A DNA stretch of 64,000 bases from G965279355 sp965279355 (GTDB lineage Bacteria; Pseudomonadota; Alphaproteobacteria; CACIAM-22H2): contig OZ257155.1 of assembly GCA_965279355.1 (NCBI GenBank), positions 868,001 through 932,000 on the forward strand, written 5' to 3'. This document shows, one piece after another, positions 1 to 8,917 of the stretch (position 1 is its first letter; the number at the start of each line of letters is the position of its first letter). A program made the position numbers and the translations under genes. The notes beneath the pieces are model-generated. The model was not told the origin of the DNA. It saw only the letters and a list, made by a program, of their open reading frames with translations, and did no database searches.

Positions 1-1
1 T

Positions 2-961
2 ACTGACGCCATCACACTCGCCGCAGCCGGCACCATTACGATCAGCGGTGTCGAGAGCCTGATCGGCAGCACCGGCAACGATGTTGTGACGACAACCAGC
101 ACGCTGACCAACGCCGTCATCAATCTCGGAGCCGGCACGACCGACCGGCTGACGCTGGTCGCCGGCGCAAACTCGCTGACCGCGACCGGCATCGAGACGA
201 TTACCGGTAGCTCGAGCAACGATACCCTGACCCTTCAAGGCGGCTTCACCGGCGGCACGATCAGTCTTGGCAGCGGCAGCAACGATATTCTCAATCTTGC
301 CGACGAGACGAACACGCTGACCGCGGTCGGGGTCGAAACGATTTTCGGCGGCATCGGCACCGACAGCATCACGCTGAGCGGCGCGAATACGATTGCCCTC
401 AGCGACGTTGAGTTCCTGCTCGGTAGCACCGGCAAGGAAACAATCACGCTGAGTTCCGTTGTCGACGGACTGTCCATCAATCTGGGCGACAATACGGACC
501 GCCTGGTTCTTGCGAATGGCGCCAACTCGATTACGGTCAGCAATATCGAAACCGTGACCGGCGGCACAGGCACCGACCGGATCGCGATCAACGACACAGC
601 CGGCTCGATCGATGGCGGCAGCGGCCTCGATTTCCTCGACACCAGCGCCATCGCGTCGGTCAGCCTTGCGAACGCCGGCACGCAGTACAAGAATATCGAA
701 AAGATCGACATGCGCGGCGGCATCAACAACACCGTCACGCTCAATGCGCAGGACGTGCTCGATCTCGGAACCGGTAACGATGTGCTGATCCGCGGCGACG
801 CCACCGACATCGTTTCAATCGGCAGCGGCTGGACGAAGGCGGGCTCGCCCGTCACCGACCCGAGCAGCATGGGCGAACTCGGCACGTTCAACGTCTATAC
901 GCAGAACGTGAGCGGCACCCTTGCAACGCTCTATGTCGAGGCCTCGGTTCAGGTCACGTAA
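2..961 (+). CDS. RTX/beta-solenoid-like repeat protein, 3' part
   Basis: The reading frame is open from the window edge, so the true start lies outside; an internal ATG at 86 is not taken as the start. About 319 residues are visible. They form irregular repeats of roughly 45 residues built on the themes LG.G..D.L.L, GAN.LT and IE.I.G, rich in Gly, Asp, Asn, Thr and Ser. Such sequences occur in bacterial calcium-binding RTX-like and adhesin-type beta-solenoid proteins, which are often exported by type I secretion. The last ~100 residues lose the repeat and could hold a secretion signal, but I see no definite one. No secretion genes lie nearby in the window. A large surface or extracellular protein is the best guess; its exact function is unknown. 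Confidence 0.7.
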   Translation, partial: TDAITLAAAGTITISGVESLIGSTGNDVVTTTSTLTNAVINLGAGTTDRLTLVAGANSLTATGIETITGSSSNDTLTLQGGFTGGTISLGSGSNDILNLADETNTLTAVGVETIFGGIGTDSITLSGANTIALSDVEFLLGSTGKETITLSSVVDGLSINLGDNTDRLVLANGANSITVSNIETVTGGTGTDRIAINDTAGSIDGGSGLDFLDTSAIASVSLANAGTQYKNIEKIDMRGGINNTVTLNAQDVLDLGTGNDVLIRGDATDIVSIGSGWTKAGSPVTDPSSMGELGTFNVYTQNVSGTLATLYVEASVQVT

Positions 962-976
962 ATCGCCGCGTGGCGG

Positions 977-1600
977 TTACGCCGCGGCAACCATCATGAG
1001 AACGGAAAACTCGTCGGCGCGCCGTGCCACAGGGAGCAGCCGTACCGGCGCCGATACGACCCGCCCCGGCAGGACATACAGTATCTGACCGTTTGCCGAG
1101 GACATCCGGCCCGCGCCGAGGGCGCGAAAGACCGCATCGACTGGCTGCGCCATCTGCAGCTTGAAGAAATGGTCGAAGGGCTTTCCGGACAAGCTTGCGG
1201 CAGTGGCCCCGTACCAGCGCGCAAAGCCGTTGTTGATCCGCAGTATCCTCTGCTGCTTAGACGCGACGAGGCAGGGTGTCGGGCATTGCTCGATGACGGC
1301 GTCGAGATCGGTGGAGCCCGACGACAGCTCGGCGCGTGAGGCACGTTCGCTCTCGATCGCGCGTCGCCGCTCCACATCGGCCAGACAGAACACGCGGATC
1401 TGGGACGCAAGATTGGCGCCCCTGGGCATACTGGACGCGATATCGGAAACCAGTCGTCCGGAACGGACGCCGCGTGCCTCGGCCGCCGTCGACAGCGCCG
1501 TCCAGAATTCAGGCTCGAGCTTCAGGGAATAGCGACGACCATCGGCCTGCAGGACACGCTGCTGCATCGGCTCGGGCGCGGACTCCGGGGGTGCATTCAT
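977..1600 (-). CDS. Ribbon-helix-helix domain protein with C-terminal PAS-like domain
   Basis: A 207-residue protein. Residues ~22-70 (RYSLKLEPEFW, then RSGRLVSDIA) resemble the alphaproteobacterial ribbon-helix-helix family RHH_4. Residues ~105-195 resemble a PAS fold (DAVIEQCPTPCLVASKQQRI, FARWYG, LSGKPFDHFF). A DNA-binding part joined to a sensor-like part suggests a ligand- or redox-responsive regulator, but this is inference. The ATG at 1600 is chosen; an upstream TTG at 1636 would overlap the dinB stop codon in TTGA form and add 12 residues, and neither start has a convincing ribosome site. It lies directly downstream of dinB on the same strand, so cotranscription is likely. Confidence 0.65.
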   Translation of the reverse strand: MNAPPESAPEPMQQRVLQADGRRYSLKLEPEFWTALSTAAEARGVRSGRLVSDIASSMPRGANLASQIRVFCLADVERRRAIESERASRAELSSGSTDLDAVIEQCPTPCLVASKQQRILRINNGFARWYGATAASLSGKPFDHFFKLQMAQPVDAVFRALGAGRMSSANGQILYVLPGRVVSAPVRLLPVARRADEFSVLMMVAAA

Positions 1601-1632
1601 AGCTGCACACCATAGTGTATCGTCCGTACCGA

Positions 1633-2940
1633 TCAACGCTTGCGCGTCGGCATCCCACGACCGAGGCCGATGGCGGCCGAACCGAACTTGTCCCTGACCT
1701 TGTCGATGGTCCGTTCGATCTTCGCTCGCCGCTCCCGCCCGTCATCGAACATGTCCGGTATTGCCGCGACAGCGGCTCCCGTCAGATCCGTCGCGCCGAC
1801 CCCGATCAGCCGGTAGCGCAGGCTGCGCCCCTTCCCTGTCGCGCCGACCTCGCGATCCAGCAACTTGCCAGCGACACGATAGAGATCGTCGGCGAGCTGG
1901 GTCGGCGTGTCCGCCTGCTTGCGGCGGGTCAGGATCTGGAAGGAGGCGGTGCGCAGTTTCAGCACGATGGTACCGCCGGCAAGCTCAGCCCGCTTGAGCC
2001 GCCGCGAGACTTTCTCGCAGAGCGGCCAGAGCTCGGCGTGCAGCGCTGCCGCGTCCGCCAGGTCGTTTTCGAACGTTGTTTCGGCGGAGATCGATTTCGC
2101 TTCACGCTCCGGCGACACGTCGCGGTCGTCCTCGCCGCGCGCCAGACTGGCGAGATGCGCGCCCAACGATCCGTAGCGCCGCGCCAGGACATCCTTCGGC
2201 AGCGCCTGGACCTCGCCCACCGTGATCAGCCCGTCATTCTCCAGCTTTGCGGCCATGACGCGACCGATACCCGGTAGCGCGCGCACCGGTCGCGCAGACA
2301 GAAACGCTTCCGCTTCCGCCCGTCCGACGATGCCGAAGCCGCGCGGCTTGTCCATTTCGGAAGCAAGTTTGGCCAGCAGTTTGTTGAAGCTGAGGCCGAT
2401 TGACACGCTGATGTTGATCTCGCGCTCGATCCGCCGGGAAATTTCCGCCAGCGTTTCCGCCGGGCTACGCTTGTGCAGCGTCTCGGTCCCCGAGAGATCG
2501 AGATAGGCCTCGTCGAGCGAGACCGATTCCACCAGAGGCGTCGCATCGAGAAAGATCGCCTGCACCTGCTTGCTCACTTCGGCATAGCGCGCCATATCCG
2601 GATGGATCACGACCGCCTGCGGGCAAAGCTGCAGCGCCTTGAACATCGGCATCGCCGAGCGCACGCCGTAGCGGCGGGCGATGTAGCAGCAGGTCGCGGC
2701 GACGCCACGACGACCGCCACCGACGATCACGGGCTTGTCCTTCAGCGACGGATTGTCCCGCTTTTCGATGGTCGCGTAGAACGCGTCGCAATCGATATGC
2801 GCCAGCGAGAGCGCTCCGATCTCGGGATGCCGCACCAGACGCGCCGAGCCGCATTTGCCGCAGCGGTCAGCGCCGTCAGCGGCAGCGGTCAGGCAGTCCC
2901 GGCAGAAACCCGGTACAGATGTAGAAAGAGTGTCCGACAT
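1633..2940 (-). CDS. dinB: DNA polymerase IV (Y-family translesion polymerase)
   Basis: Translesion DNA polymerase of 435 residues. The palm carries the metal-binding HIDCDAFYA (Asp50, Asp52) and the catalytic SLDEAYLD; VIVGG and the little-finger region are also present. Ahead of the polymerase core is a ~40-residue extension with two CxxC pairs (Cys13/16 and Cys27/30), which looks like a small zinc ribbon absent from E. coli Pol IV. The ATG at 2940 is preferred over a TTG at 2949. The ribbon-helix-helix/PAS gene follows closely, so the two may form one unit. No LexA box was identified with confidence in the upstream 150 bases. Confidence 0.93.
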   Translation of the reverse strand: MSDTLSTSVPGFCRDCLTAAADGADRCGKCGSARLVRHPEIGALSLAHIDCDAFYATIEKRDNPSLKDKPVIVGGGRRGVAATCCYIARRYGVRSAMPMFKALQLCPQAVVIHPDMARYAEVSKQVQAIFLDATPLVESVSLDEAYLDLSGTETLHKRSPAETLAEISRRIEREINISVSIGLSFNKLLAKLASEMDKPRGFGIVGRAEAEAFLSARPVRALPGIGRVMAAKLENDGLITVGEVQALPKDVLARRYGSLGAHLASLARGEDDRDVSPEREAKSISAETTFENDLADAAALHAELWPLCEKVSRRLKRAELAGGTIVLKLRTASFQILTRRKQADTPTQLADDLYRVAGKLLDREVGATGKGRSLRYRLIGVGATDLTGAAVAAIPDMFDDGRERRAKIERTIDKVRDKFGSAAIGLGRGMPTRKR

Positions 2941-3090
2941 TGAGAGCAAGCCTAGGCCGGTCGCGCCGACCGCGCCACGTCCGGCTGCCCCTTACATATG
3001 TATTTGATAAACAACAGGTTTTAAGGGCGGGCAGTTGCCGACAGGCTGTGCAACAGTGTCGCCGATTTCCGCCTGCCAAGCGAGTCGACC

Positions 3091-4785
3091 GTGCCCCAAG
3101 ACGCCGCGACCAACGCGACCCTCTTCTATCACCCCGACGGTTTCAGCACCGAACGCACCCGGCTCATGGGTCGTCAGGCGGCCGGGGAAAGCTTCCTCAA
3201 GGGCTGGGTGCAGCATTCCGGCGTCGACACCCTCTACTGCTGCACCGACACACCGGCCAGCGCCGAGGACTTTGCGCAGCGGGTGAAGGCGATGGGCGCC
3301 ACGGTCGGCGTCCGCAACATCCCGATGCTCGCACCGGAAGGCATCGCCCAGACCGGCTGCCTCTTCTATCCCGGCCCCAATTTCGAGCCGTTCGCCTGGC
3401 GGCGGCGGCGCGGCGATCCGCGCGCCTACAGCCTATGCGGCCTTACTCACACCACCGCCTCGCACGTCTCGATGGAGGCGCTGGCGGGTCTGCTCACGGC
3501 GCCGCTGCAGGACTGGGACGCGGTGATCTGCTCGTCGAAGGTGGTGCGGGACAGCGCGATCCATCTTCTGGAAGCGCATTCCGAATATCTTCGCCAACGG
3601 GTCGGCGCCACGTCCCTGCCGCTGCCGCAACTGCCGGTGATCCCGCTCGGCATCGATGCTGAGGCGTTTCAGGTGAGCGATGCCCGCCGATTTGAGCGCC
3701 GCGCGCAACTCGGTATCGCGCCGCAGGACATTGTGCTGCTGTTCGTCGGTCGCTTGAGCTATCACGCAAAAGCCCATCCCCTGCCGATGTATCTCGCGGC
3801 CGAGCAGGCCGCCAAAACAACCGGCGCGCGCGTGCATCTGGTGCAGTCTGGCTGGTTCGCAAACGATTTCATCGAGAAGGCATTCCGCGAAGGTGCGGCC
3901 CAGTTCTGCCCCAGCGTGAACGCGATCTTCGTCGACGGGCGCAAGCCCGAGAACCGCGCGGAAATCTGGGGCGTCGGCGATATCTTCACTTCGCTCTCCG
4001 ACAACATCCAGGAGACGTTCGGTCTCGTGCCGCTGGAGGCGATGGCGGCGGGACTGCCGGTCGTCGTCTCGGACTGGAACGGCTATCGCGACACGGTGCG
4101 CGACGGGCTGGACGGATTCCGCATCCCGACCATGATGCCGCCGGCCCCGCTCGGCGCCGATCTGGCGCGCCGCTACGACGACGGCATCGACAGCTACGAT
4201 GCGTATTGCGGGCACACCAGCCAGCTCGTCTCGGTCGATGTCGACGCCTGCACCGATGCCTACGTGCGCCTCATCAAGGACGCAGGCTTGCGCAAGCGCA
4301 TGGGTACCGCCGGCCGGACGCGGGCACACGGCGAGTTCGACTGGAAGCACATCGTGCGCCGCTATCAGGAACTGTTCCGCGACCTGGCGGAGCGCCGGAC
4401 ATCCGCCCGGGTGCTGGCGCCCCGCGCGAACAACCGGCAATCCGCGCATCCGGTCCGCACTGACCCGTTCGGCGTCTTCGGCTCGTATCCGACGGCGCTG
4501 ATCAGCATCGATCACGAAGTGTCGTTACGGCCCGGCGCGACGGTAGAAGTCTTAAAGGCGCGCCGCACCTCGCCGCTGTTCCGCTTCGTCGACCACGTCT
4601 TCCTGACGGACGAGGAGGTGGCAACTTTGTTTGCGCATCTGGAGAAGGCCCCCAGCCCAGTGCGCGACCTGCTGCCGCTGGTTCCGCAGGAGCGCCGCGG
4701 CCAGGTCCTGCGCGGTCTGGTCTGGCTTCAGAAGCTCGATCTGGTCAAGCTGGTGACACGGCCCCAACCGGCCGCCGGCCAGTGA
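3091..4785 (+). CDS. Family 4 glycosyltransferase with C-terminal extension
   Basis: A 564-residue protein with a GTG start. Residues ~190-420 form a GT-B type, family 4 C-terminal domain: IVLLFVGRLSYHAKAHP, then FTSLSDNIQETFGLVPLEAM followed by AGLPVVVSDWNGYRD, which carries the E-x7-E nucleotide-sugar signature. The N-terminal ~190 residues form a divergent acceptor-side domain. Residues after ~440 match no domain I know and are longer than a usual GT4 tail. The enzyme probably transfers a sugar from a nucleotide donor in the cytoplasm or at the inner membrane. The acceptor is unknown, and no polysaccharide cluster surrounds it. The MaoC gene starts 17 bases after it. Confidence 0.85.
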   Translation: MPQDAATNATLFYHPDGFSTERTRLMGRQAAGESFLKGWVQHSGVDTLYCCTDTPASAEDFAQRVKAMGATVGVRNIPMLAPEGIAQTGCLFYPGPNFEPFAWRRRRGDPRAYSLCGLTHTTASHVSMEALAGLLTAPLQDWDAVICSSKVVRDSAIHLLEAHSEYLRQRVGATSLPLPQLPVIPLGIDAEAFQVSDARRFERRAQLGIAPQDIVLLFVGRLSYHAKAHPLPMYLAAEQAAKTTGARVHLVQSGWFANDFIEKAFREGAAQFCPSVNAIFVDGRKPENRAEIWGVGDIFTSLSDNIQETFGLVPLEAMAAGLPVVVSDWNGYRDTVRDGLDGFRIPTMMPPAPLGADLARRYDDGIDSYDAYCGHTSQLVSVDVDACTDAYVRLIKDAGLRKRMGTAGRTRAHGEFDWKHIVRRYQELFRDLAERRTSARVLAPRANNRQSAHPVRTDPFGVFGSYPTALISIDHEVSLRPGATVEVLKARRTSPLFRFVDHVFLTDEEVATLFAHLEKAPSPVRDLLPLVPQERRGQVLRGLVWLQKLDLVKLVTRPQPAAGQ

Positions 4786-4801
4786 TCCGCCCGGAGAGAC
4801 C

Positions 4802-5251
4802 ATGAGCGGCCTGTATTTCGAGGATTTCAGCGTCGGCCAAACATTCACCAGCGGCACCGTCACGGTGACCGAAGACGCCATCAAGGCCTACGCCCGGGAA
4901 TACGATCCCCAGCCTTTCCATCTCGACGATGCGGCGGCGAAAAACACCCTCTTCGGCGGGCTGGCCGCCAGCGGCTGGCATACCAGCGCACTGACCATGC
5001 GCCTGTGCGTCGACAGCCCGCTCAAGCCGGTGAACGGCATCATCGGTGCCGGTATGGAAGAACTGCGCTGGCCGAAGCCGACGCGCCCCGGTGACGTCCT
5101 CCACGTCGAAGCGGAGGTCATGGAAACACGCACCTCCAAGTCGCGCCCCGAGATCGGCCTCGTCAAGATGCGCATCACCACGTACAACCAGTCCGAAGAA
5201 GCGGTCCAGATTTTCGTGCCGACGCTGCTGGTCACCCGCCGCAAGACTTAG
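4802..5251 (+). CDS. MaoC-like hydratase (hot-dog fold)
   Basis: A 149-residue single-hot-dog protein of the MaoC/(R)-specific enoyl-CoA hydratase family. The catalytic D-x4-H motif is visible in YDPQPFHLD (Asp35, His40), and GLAASGWHT matches the conserved turn of the family. Members hydrate trans-2-enoyl-CoA or related acyl thioesters in the cytoplasm. It lies 17 bases after the glycosyltransferase and 11 bases before the next gene, so it probably belongs to an operon with the decarboxylase-like and Bug-type genes downstream. The substrate cannot be told from the sequence. Confidence 0.85.
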   Translation: MSGLYFEDFSVGQTFTSGTVTVTEDAIKAYAREYDPQPFHLDDAAAKNTLFGGLAASGWHTSALTMRLCVDSPLKPVNGIIGAGMEELRWPKPTRPGDVLHVEAEVMETRTSKSRPEIGLVKMRITTYNQSEEAVQIFVPTLLVTRRKT

Positions 5252-5262
5252 GGAGCTCCGCC

Positions 5263-6252
5263 TTGGCCAATCTTCAGCTCTCCATTGCCATCGGGCCCTA
5301 CGATCACGTCCGCGACGTGCTGGACGGCACGGTTCCCGTGCAGGGGATCGACCTCACGGTGCTGAAACTGCAGCCGGAGGAAATTTTTTACCGGTTTACG
5401 CATTATCGTGAATGGGATGTCTCCGAGATGTCCTTCGGCAAGGTGATCTCACTGATCTCGCAGGGCGAGACCGGCATCGTGCCAATCCCGGTCTTCCCAT
5501 CCCGGGTTTTCCGGCATTCCTCCCTCTACCTACCCAAGGACAGCAAGATCACGTCGATCGAGCAGCTCGCCGGCAAGCGGATCGGCGTGCCCGAATGGGC
5601 GCAGACCGCCTCGGTCTATTCCCGCGGCATGCTGATGCACGAATACGGTGTCGATCTGAAGTCCGTTCACTGGCACCAGGGCGGGGTGAATGAAGCCGGA
5701 CGGCAGGAAAAGGTGAAGCTGGCTCTGCCTGACGGCGTTCGCCTGACCGTGGTGAAGGATCGCTCGCTCAGCGACATGCTGCTCTCCGGCGATCTCGACG
5801 CCGTACTCTCGGCCCGCCCGCCGACCCCTTTTACCAAAGGCGCCGGCACGATCCGCCGCTTCTTTGCCGACTATCGCGGCGCCGAGCTTCCCTACTGGCG
5901 CAAGACCGGCATCTTTCCAATCATGCATGTCATCGTAATCCGGCGGGACGTCTATGAGAAGAACCGCTGGGTGGCGATGAATCTCTACAAGGCGCTAGAA
6001 GAGTCGAAGAACAACAGCCTCGAGCGGATGCAGGACGTAACCGCATCGCTCTACCCCCTGCCGTGGATGGCAGAAAATACACAGGTGTCGAAGGAACTGC
6101 TGGGCGAAGACTTCTGGCCCTACGGCATTGAGCCCAATCGCAAAACGCTGGACGCCTTTGTAAAATACGCGCACGAGCAGGGCATCAGCCACCGCCCGGT
6201 CTCGGTCGAAGAAATGTTTCCCCGCGAGGTCCAGACCAAGTTTAAAGTCTAG
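5263..6252 (+). CDS. 4,5-dihydroxyphthalate decarboxylase-like protein
   Basis: A 329-residue protein starting with TTG; a GGGAG ribosome site eight bases upstream supports this start. It resembles proteins annotated as 4,5-dihydroxyphthalate decarboxylase (Pht5 type), whose fold is that of periplasmic binding proteins: VPVQGIDLTVL, YREWDVSEMSFG, LAGKRIGVPEWAQTASVY. No signal peptide is visible, so it is probably cytoplasmic. It sits between a MaoC hydratase and a Bug-type solute-binding protein. A second member of the family is at 59722. A binding rather than enzymatic role cannot be excluded. Confidence 0.75.
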   Translation: MANLQLSIAIGPYDHVRDVLDGTVPVQGIDLTVLKLQPEEIFYRFTHYREWDVSEMSFGKVISLISQGETGIVPIPVFPSRVFRHSSLYLPKDSKITSIEQLAGKRIGVPEWAQTASVYSRGMLMHEYGVDLKSVHWHQGGVNEAGRQEKVKLALPDGVRLTVVKDRSLSDMLLSGDLDAVLSARPPTPFTKGAGTIRRFFADYRGAELPYWRKTGIFPIMHVIVIRRDVYEKNRWVAMNLYKALEESKNNSLERMQDVTASLYPLPWMAENTQVSKELLGEDFWPYGIEPNRKTLDAFVKYAHEQGISHRPVSVEEMFPREVQTKFKV

Positions 6253-6299
6253 GCCAACAACCGGCGCCAAGCCGGAAATACCAGCCAAGGGAGAAGACG

Positions 6300-7280
6300 A
6301 TGAAGAGAATCCTGACATCCGCCGTCGCACTGGCTGTCATCGGCTTGGCAGCCCCGCTGGCGACCACCGCCGCCGACGCCCAGCAATATCCGACACGCCC
6401 GGTGCGGCTGCTGGTTCCCATTCCGGCCGGCGGCGCGCCCGATATTGCGGCGCGCGTCATCGCAGACAAGCTGACGGAGCCGCTCGGCCAGCCCGTCGTG
6501 GTCGAGAACCGGCCCGGCGCCAACGGCAATGTCGCGTCCGAAGCCGTCGTCGCGGCCCAGCCGGACGGTCATACCCTGATCCTGAACGCGGACAGTCAGA
6601 TCGTCATCAATCCGCATCTCTACAAGACCATGAGCTTCGACTCGCGCAAGGACCTTCTCCTGGTCGCCACTGTCGCGTCGAACGATTTCGTGCTGTCGGT
6701 GAACCCGAAACTGCCGGTGACCAGTTTCAAGGAATTCATCGAGTACGCAAAGAAGACCAACCCGCCGCTGCACTACGCATCGGGCGGCAACGGCAGCCAG
6801 CATCAGATGATGATGGAAATGCTGAAACAGCATGCCGGCATCAACCTCATCCACGTTCCCTATCGCGGCGGCGCGCCGGCGACGACGGCAACGGTGCAGG
6901 GTGAAGTCGCGGCGATGTTCTCGGGATCCTCCAGCGCGCCGATGATCAAGGCCGGACAGCTCCGGGCGCTGGCCAGCACCGGCGCAAAGCGCACCACCGT
7001 CTTCCCGGACCTGCCGACGATCGGCGAGTTCTATCCCGGCTATCAGAACAGCATCTGGCTCGCCGTGTTCACGACCAAGGGCACGCCGATGGCCGTCGTC
7101 AACAGGCTGCAGGGCGAGATCAACAAGGTGCTGGCGCAGGCAGACACTAAGGACAAGCTCAACCGCGCCGGCGGCCTCGAGCCCTTCATCACCGAAGGCC
7201 GCTCCTTCGAGAAGAAGATCGACGAGGATTTCGAGAAGTTCGGCAAGCTGGTGAAGTCTGTCGGCATCAGCGTCGACTGA
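6300..7280 (+). CDS. Bug/TctC-type tripartite tricarboxylate transporter solute-binding protein
   Basis: A 326-residue periplasmic binding protein. Residues 1-28 are a Sec signal peptide ending in an AxA-like site (ATTAADA). The mature part starts QQYPTRPVRLLVPIPAGGAP, the hallmark of the Bug family, followed by VVENRPGANGNVASE. Bug proteins bind carboxylates and aromatic acids and usually work with TctAB permeases; no such permease is encoded in the window. An AGGGAGA ribosome site precedes the ATG. It is the last gene of the run 4802-7280 and is likely cotranscribed with the decarboxylase-like gene 47 bases upstream. Confidence 0.9.
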   Translation: MKRILTSAVALAVIGLAAPLATTAADAQQYPTRPVRLLVPIPAGGAPDIAARVIADKLTEPLGQPVVVENRPGANGNVASEAVVAAQPDGHTLILNADSQIVINPHLYKTMSFDSRKDLLLVATVASNDFVLSVNPKLPVTSFKEFIEYAKKTNPPLHYASGGNGSQHQMMMEMLKQHAGINLIHVPYRGGAPATTATVQGEVAAMFSGSSSAPMIKAGQLRALASTGAKRTTVFPDLPTIGEFYPGYQNSIWLAVFTTKGTPMAVVNRLQGEINKVLAQADTKDKLNRAGGLEPFITEGRSFEKKIDEDFEKFGKLVKSVGISVD

Positions 7281-7306
7281 CGCTGCATCCGCACGGTATC
7301 AGCCAG

Positions 7307-7510
7307 TTACTCGTTCCCTTCGGGTGAACGGGGCTTGCCCCCGCTCTTGCCGAGCTCCATCTCGCTCAGCATCGAGGCCAGCTGTGCATACTGCTCGGCG
7401 ATCTTGAAATAGAGCGCGGAGAGTTCCTTGTCGGCGGTGCCTTCGGCGCGCGCCTGCATTTTTCGTGCAATCTCCAGGGCACCCCTGGCGTCATCGATTA
7501 GTTCGGTCAT
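7307..7510 (-). CDS. Small hypothetical protein, helical
   Basis: A 67-residue protein read from the ATG at 7510; longer upstream starts would run into the next gene's leader. It begins MTELIDDARGALEIARKM and continues as an almost continuous predicted helix with regular Leu/Ala spacing, then a polar, Gly/Pro-rich tail. It resembles short helical proteins of unknown function found in alphaproteobacteria, but I do not recognise a named family. It is convergent with the Bug gene and divergent from the metallo-hydrolase. Confidence 0.5.
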   Translation of the reverse strand: MTELIDDARGALEIARKMQARAEGTADKELSALYFKIAEQYAQLASMLSEMELGKSGGKPRSPEGNE

Positions 7511-7587
7511 GAAGCCACTAAGCCTCCCCACTGCCCGCGCGTCAAGCGCGCTTGCGCGGTCCCCCAACAAGGGATAATCGCATCCCC

Positions 7588-8511
7588 ATGCACACACTTA
7601 TTACCCGCCTCGCCGCGACCGCCCTTCTCGCGCTTACGTTGCCTGCAAGCGCGGTTGCACTCGAGACCGTCAAGGTATCCGACAACGTCTATGCGCTGGT
7701 CGGCGAACTCGGCCAGCGCTCGCCGCAGAATCTCGGAAACAATTCGACACATGCGTTCGTCATCACGGAAGCAGGCGTCGTCCTGATCGATTCCGGCGCG
7801 ACCCAGAAGGGCGCGGTGGAAATCGAACGGAGCATTCGCGCCGTAACGCCCTGGCCGATCATCGCGGTGATCAACACAGGTGGCCAGGACCATCGCTGGC
7901 TCGGGAATGCCTATTTCAAAAGAGCGGGCGCACGGCTGATCGCCTCAGCCGCAGCGGTTGCCGACCAGCGCACCCGGTTCGATACGCAGTTTCTGGGACT
8001 GAAGACCCTCGTCGGCGATGACAATCTCGCAGGCACCGAACCTGCCTATGCCGACGAGACTGTCGAGACACCCCGCACCGTCGTGCTGGGTGGCACGGCG
8101 TTCGAACTTATCCCGACGGAGGGCGCCCATACGCCGGGCGACATGATCGTCTGGCTGCCGGATCAGCGCCTCGCCTTCGCCGGGGACATCGTCTACGTCG
8201 ATCGCCTGCTCGGTCTACTGCCGCCCTCGCATTCGAAGAAATGGCTCGACGCTTTTGCCGTCCTGGAGAGCCTTGGTCCCGCGGTTATCGTGCCCGGTCA
8301 CGGCCGTCCGACCGATCTGGCGACCGCGCGGCGGCAGACGAAAGACTATCTGACGCTCTTGCGCGACCATGCGCGCCGGGCACTCGATCAGGGCAAGGAT
8401 ATTGAAGCGGTCCTCAAAACCGATCAGTCCGCGTTCGCGCATCTTGCGAGCTACGATCAACTCAAGAATCCCAATCTCCAGCACGTCTTCATCGAAATGG
8501 AATTCGAATAG
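7588..8511 (+). CDS. Exported metallo-beta-lactamase-fold hydrolase, altered metal site
   Basis: A 307-residue protein with a signal peptide (residues 1-24, hydrophobic TALLALTLPASAVA). The metallo-beta-lactamase fold is shown by GVVLIDSG, EGAHTPGDMIVWL, FAGDIVY and VPGHGRP, which supply His and Asp ligands. The usual HxHxDH motif reads INTGGQDHRWLGN (residues 95-107): the first two histidines are missing while Asp101 and His102 remain. Related SoxH-like or quinoprotein-associated proteins have NTHxHxDH here. It may bind a single metal or belong to a divergent subfamily. The ATG at 7588 is chosen because it starts the signal peptide. It stands alone. Confidence 0.85.
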   Translation: MHTLITRLAATALLALTLPASAVALETVKVSDNVYALVGELGQRSPQNLGNNSTHAFVITEAGVVLIDSGATQKGAVEIERSIRAVTPWPIIAVINTGGQDHRWLGNAYFKRAGARLIASAAAVADQRTRFDTQFLGLKTLVGDDNLAGTEPAYADETVETPRTVVLGGTAFELIPTEGAHTPGDMIVWLPDQRLAFAGDIVYVDRLLGLLPPSHSKKWLDAFAVLESLGPAVIVPGHGRPTDLATARRQTKDYLTLLRDHARRALDQGKDIEAVLKTDQSAFAHLASYDQLKNPNLQHVFIEMEFE

Positions 8512-8917
8512 AGCTTAAGGGCTGTAGGCCCGAACCGACACTTCGAAAGAGCCGAGCTTCTTGCCCTCCCAACATTACAGAGTTCTTGATTGATGGTTTC
8601 GCCAGGCGCGCCGCGCTCAAGAAACCTATGTCCAGAAAGGCCTATGCCAGTTGGCGGAAGACTGCCCCATTATCGCAATCAAAAACGATTCATTTGAGTG
8701 GATACAATTCCGCTACTGAGACGCAGTTATCGACGGAACCAGATATTCGATCCCATATTCCAATCCGTTGCTGTGCAGCCAAGTCATGAAACTATCGAAG
8801 TAACTGCGGGGAATATTCCCGCGTCCACCCGTCGATCTTCCGGGCGACGCTGGAATCGCTGGTTGAAGGCGTCCGTCTTACCTGCAAGAAGCTCTGGCGG
8901 ATCTGAGCGGCGGCGCA
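8512..8917. other. Intergenic region, possible gene scraps
   Basis: About 400 bases without a convincing gene. On the + strand, a stop-to-stop reading from 8787 to 8906 gives a protein-like end (HPSIFRATLESLVEGVRLT), and another open stretch around 8617-8715 ends in SFEWIQFRY. Neither has a clear start or a family I can name. They may be remnants of genes lost from between the hydrolase and the FAH gene. Confidence 0.3.

Noticed and set aside
235..891. 218-codon open frame on the minus strand under the repeat protein
   Set aside because: It mirrors the regular Gly/Thr-rich repeats of the + strand gene and gives a Ser/Val/Pro-rich low-complexity product.
3433..4515. 360-codon open frame opposite the glycosyltransferase
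   Set aside because: High-GC antisense shadow with Arg/Ala/His-rich composition; the sense frame has clear GT4 motifs.
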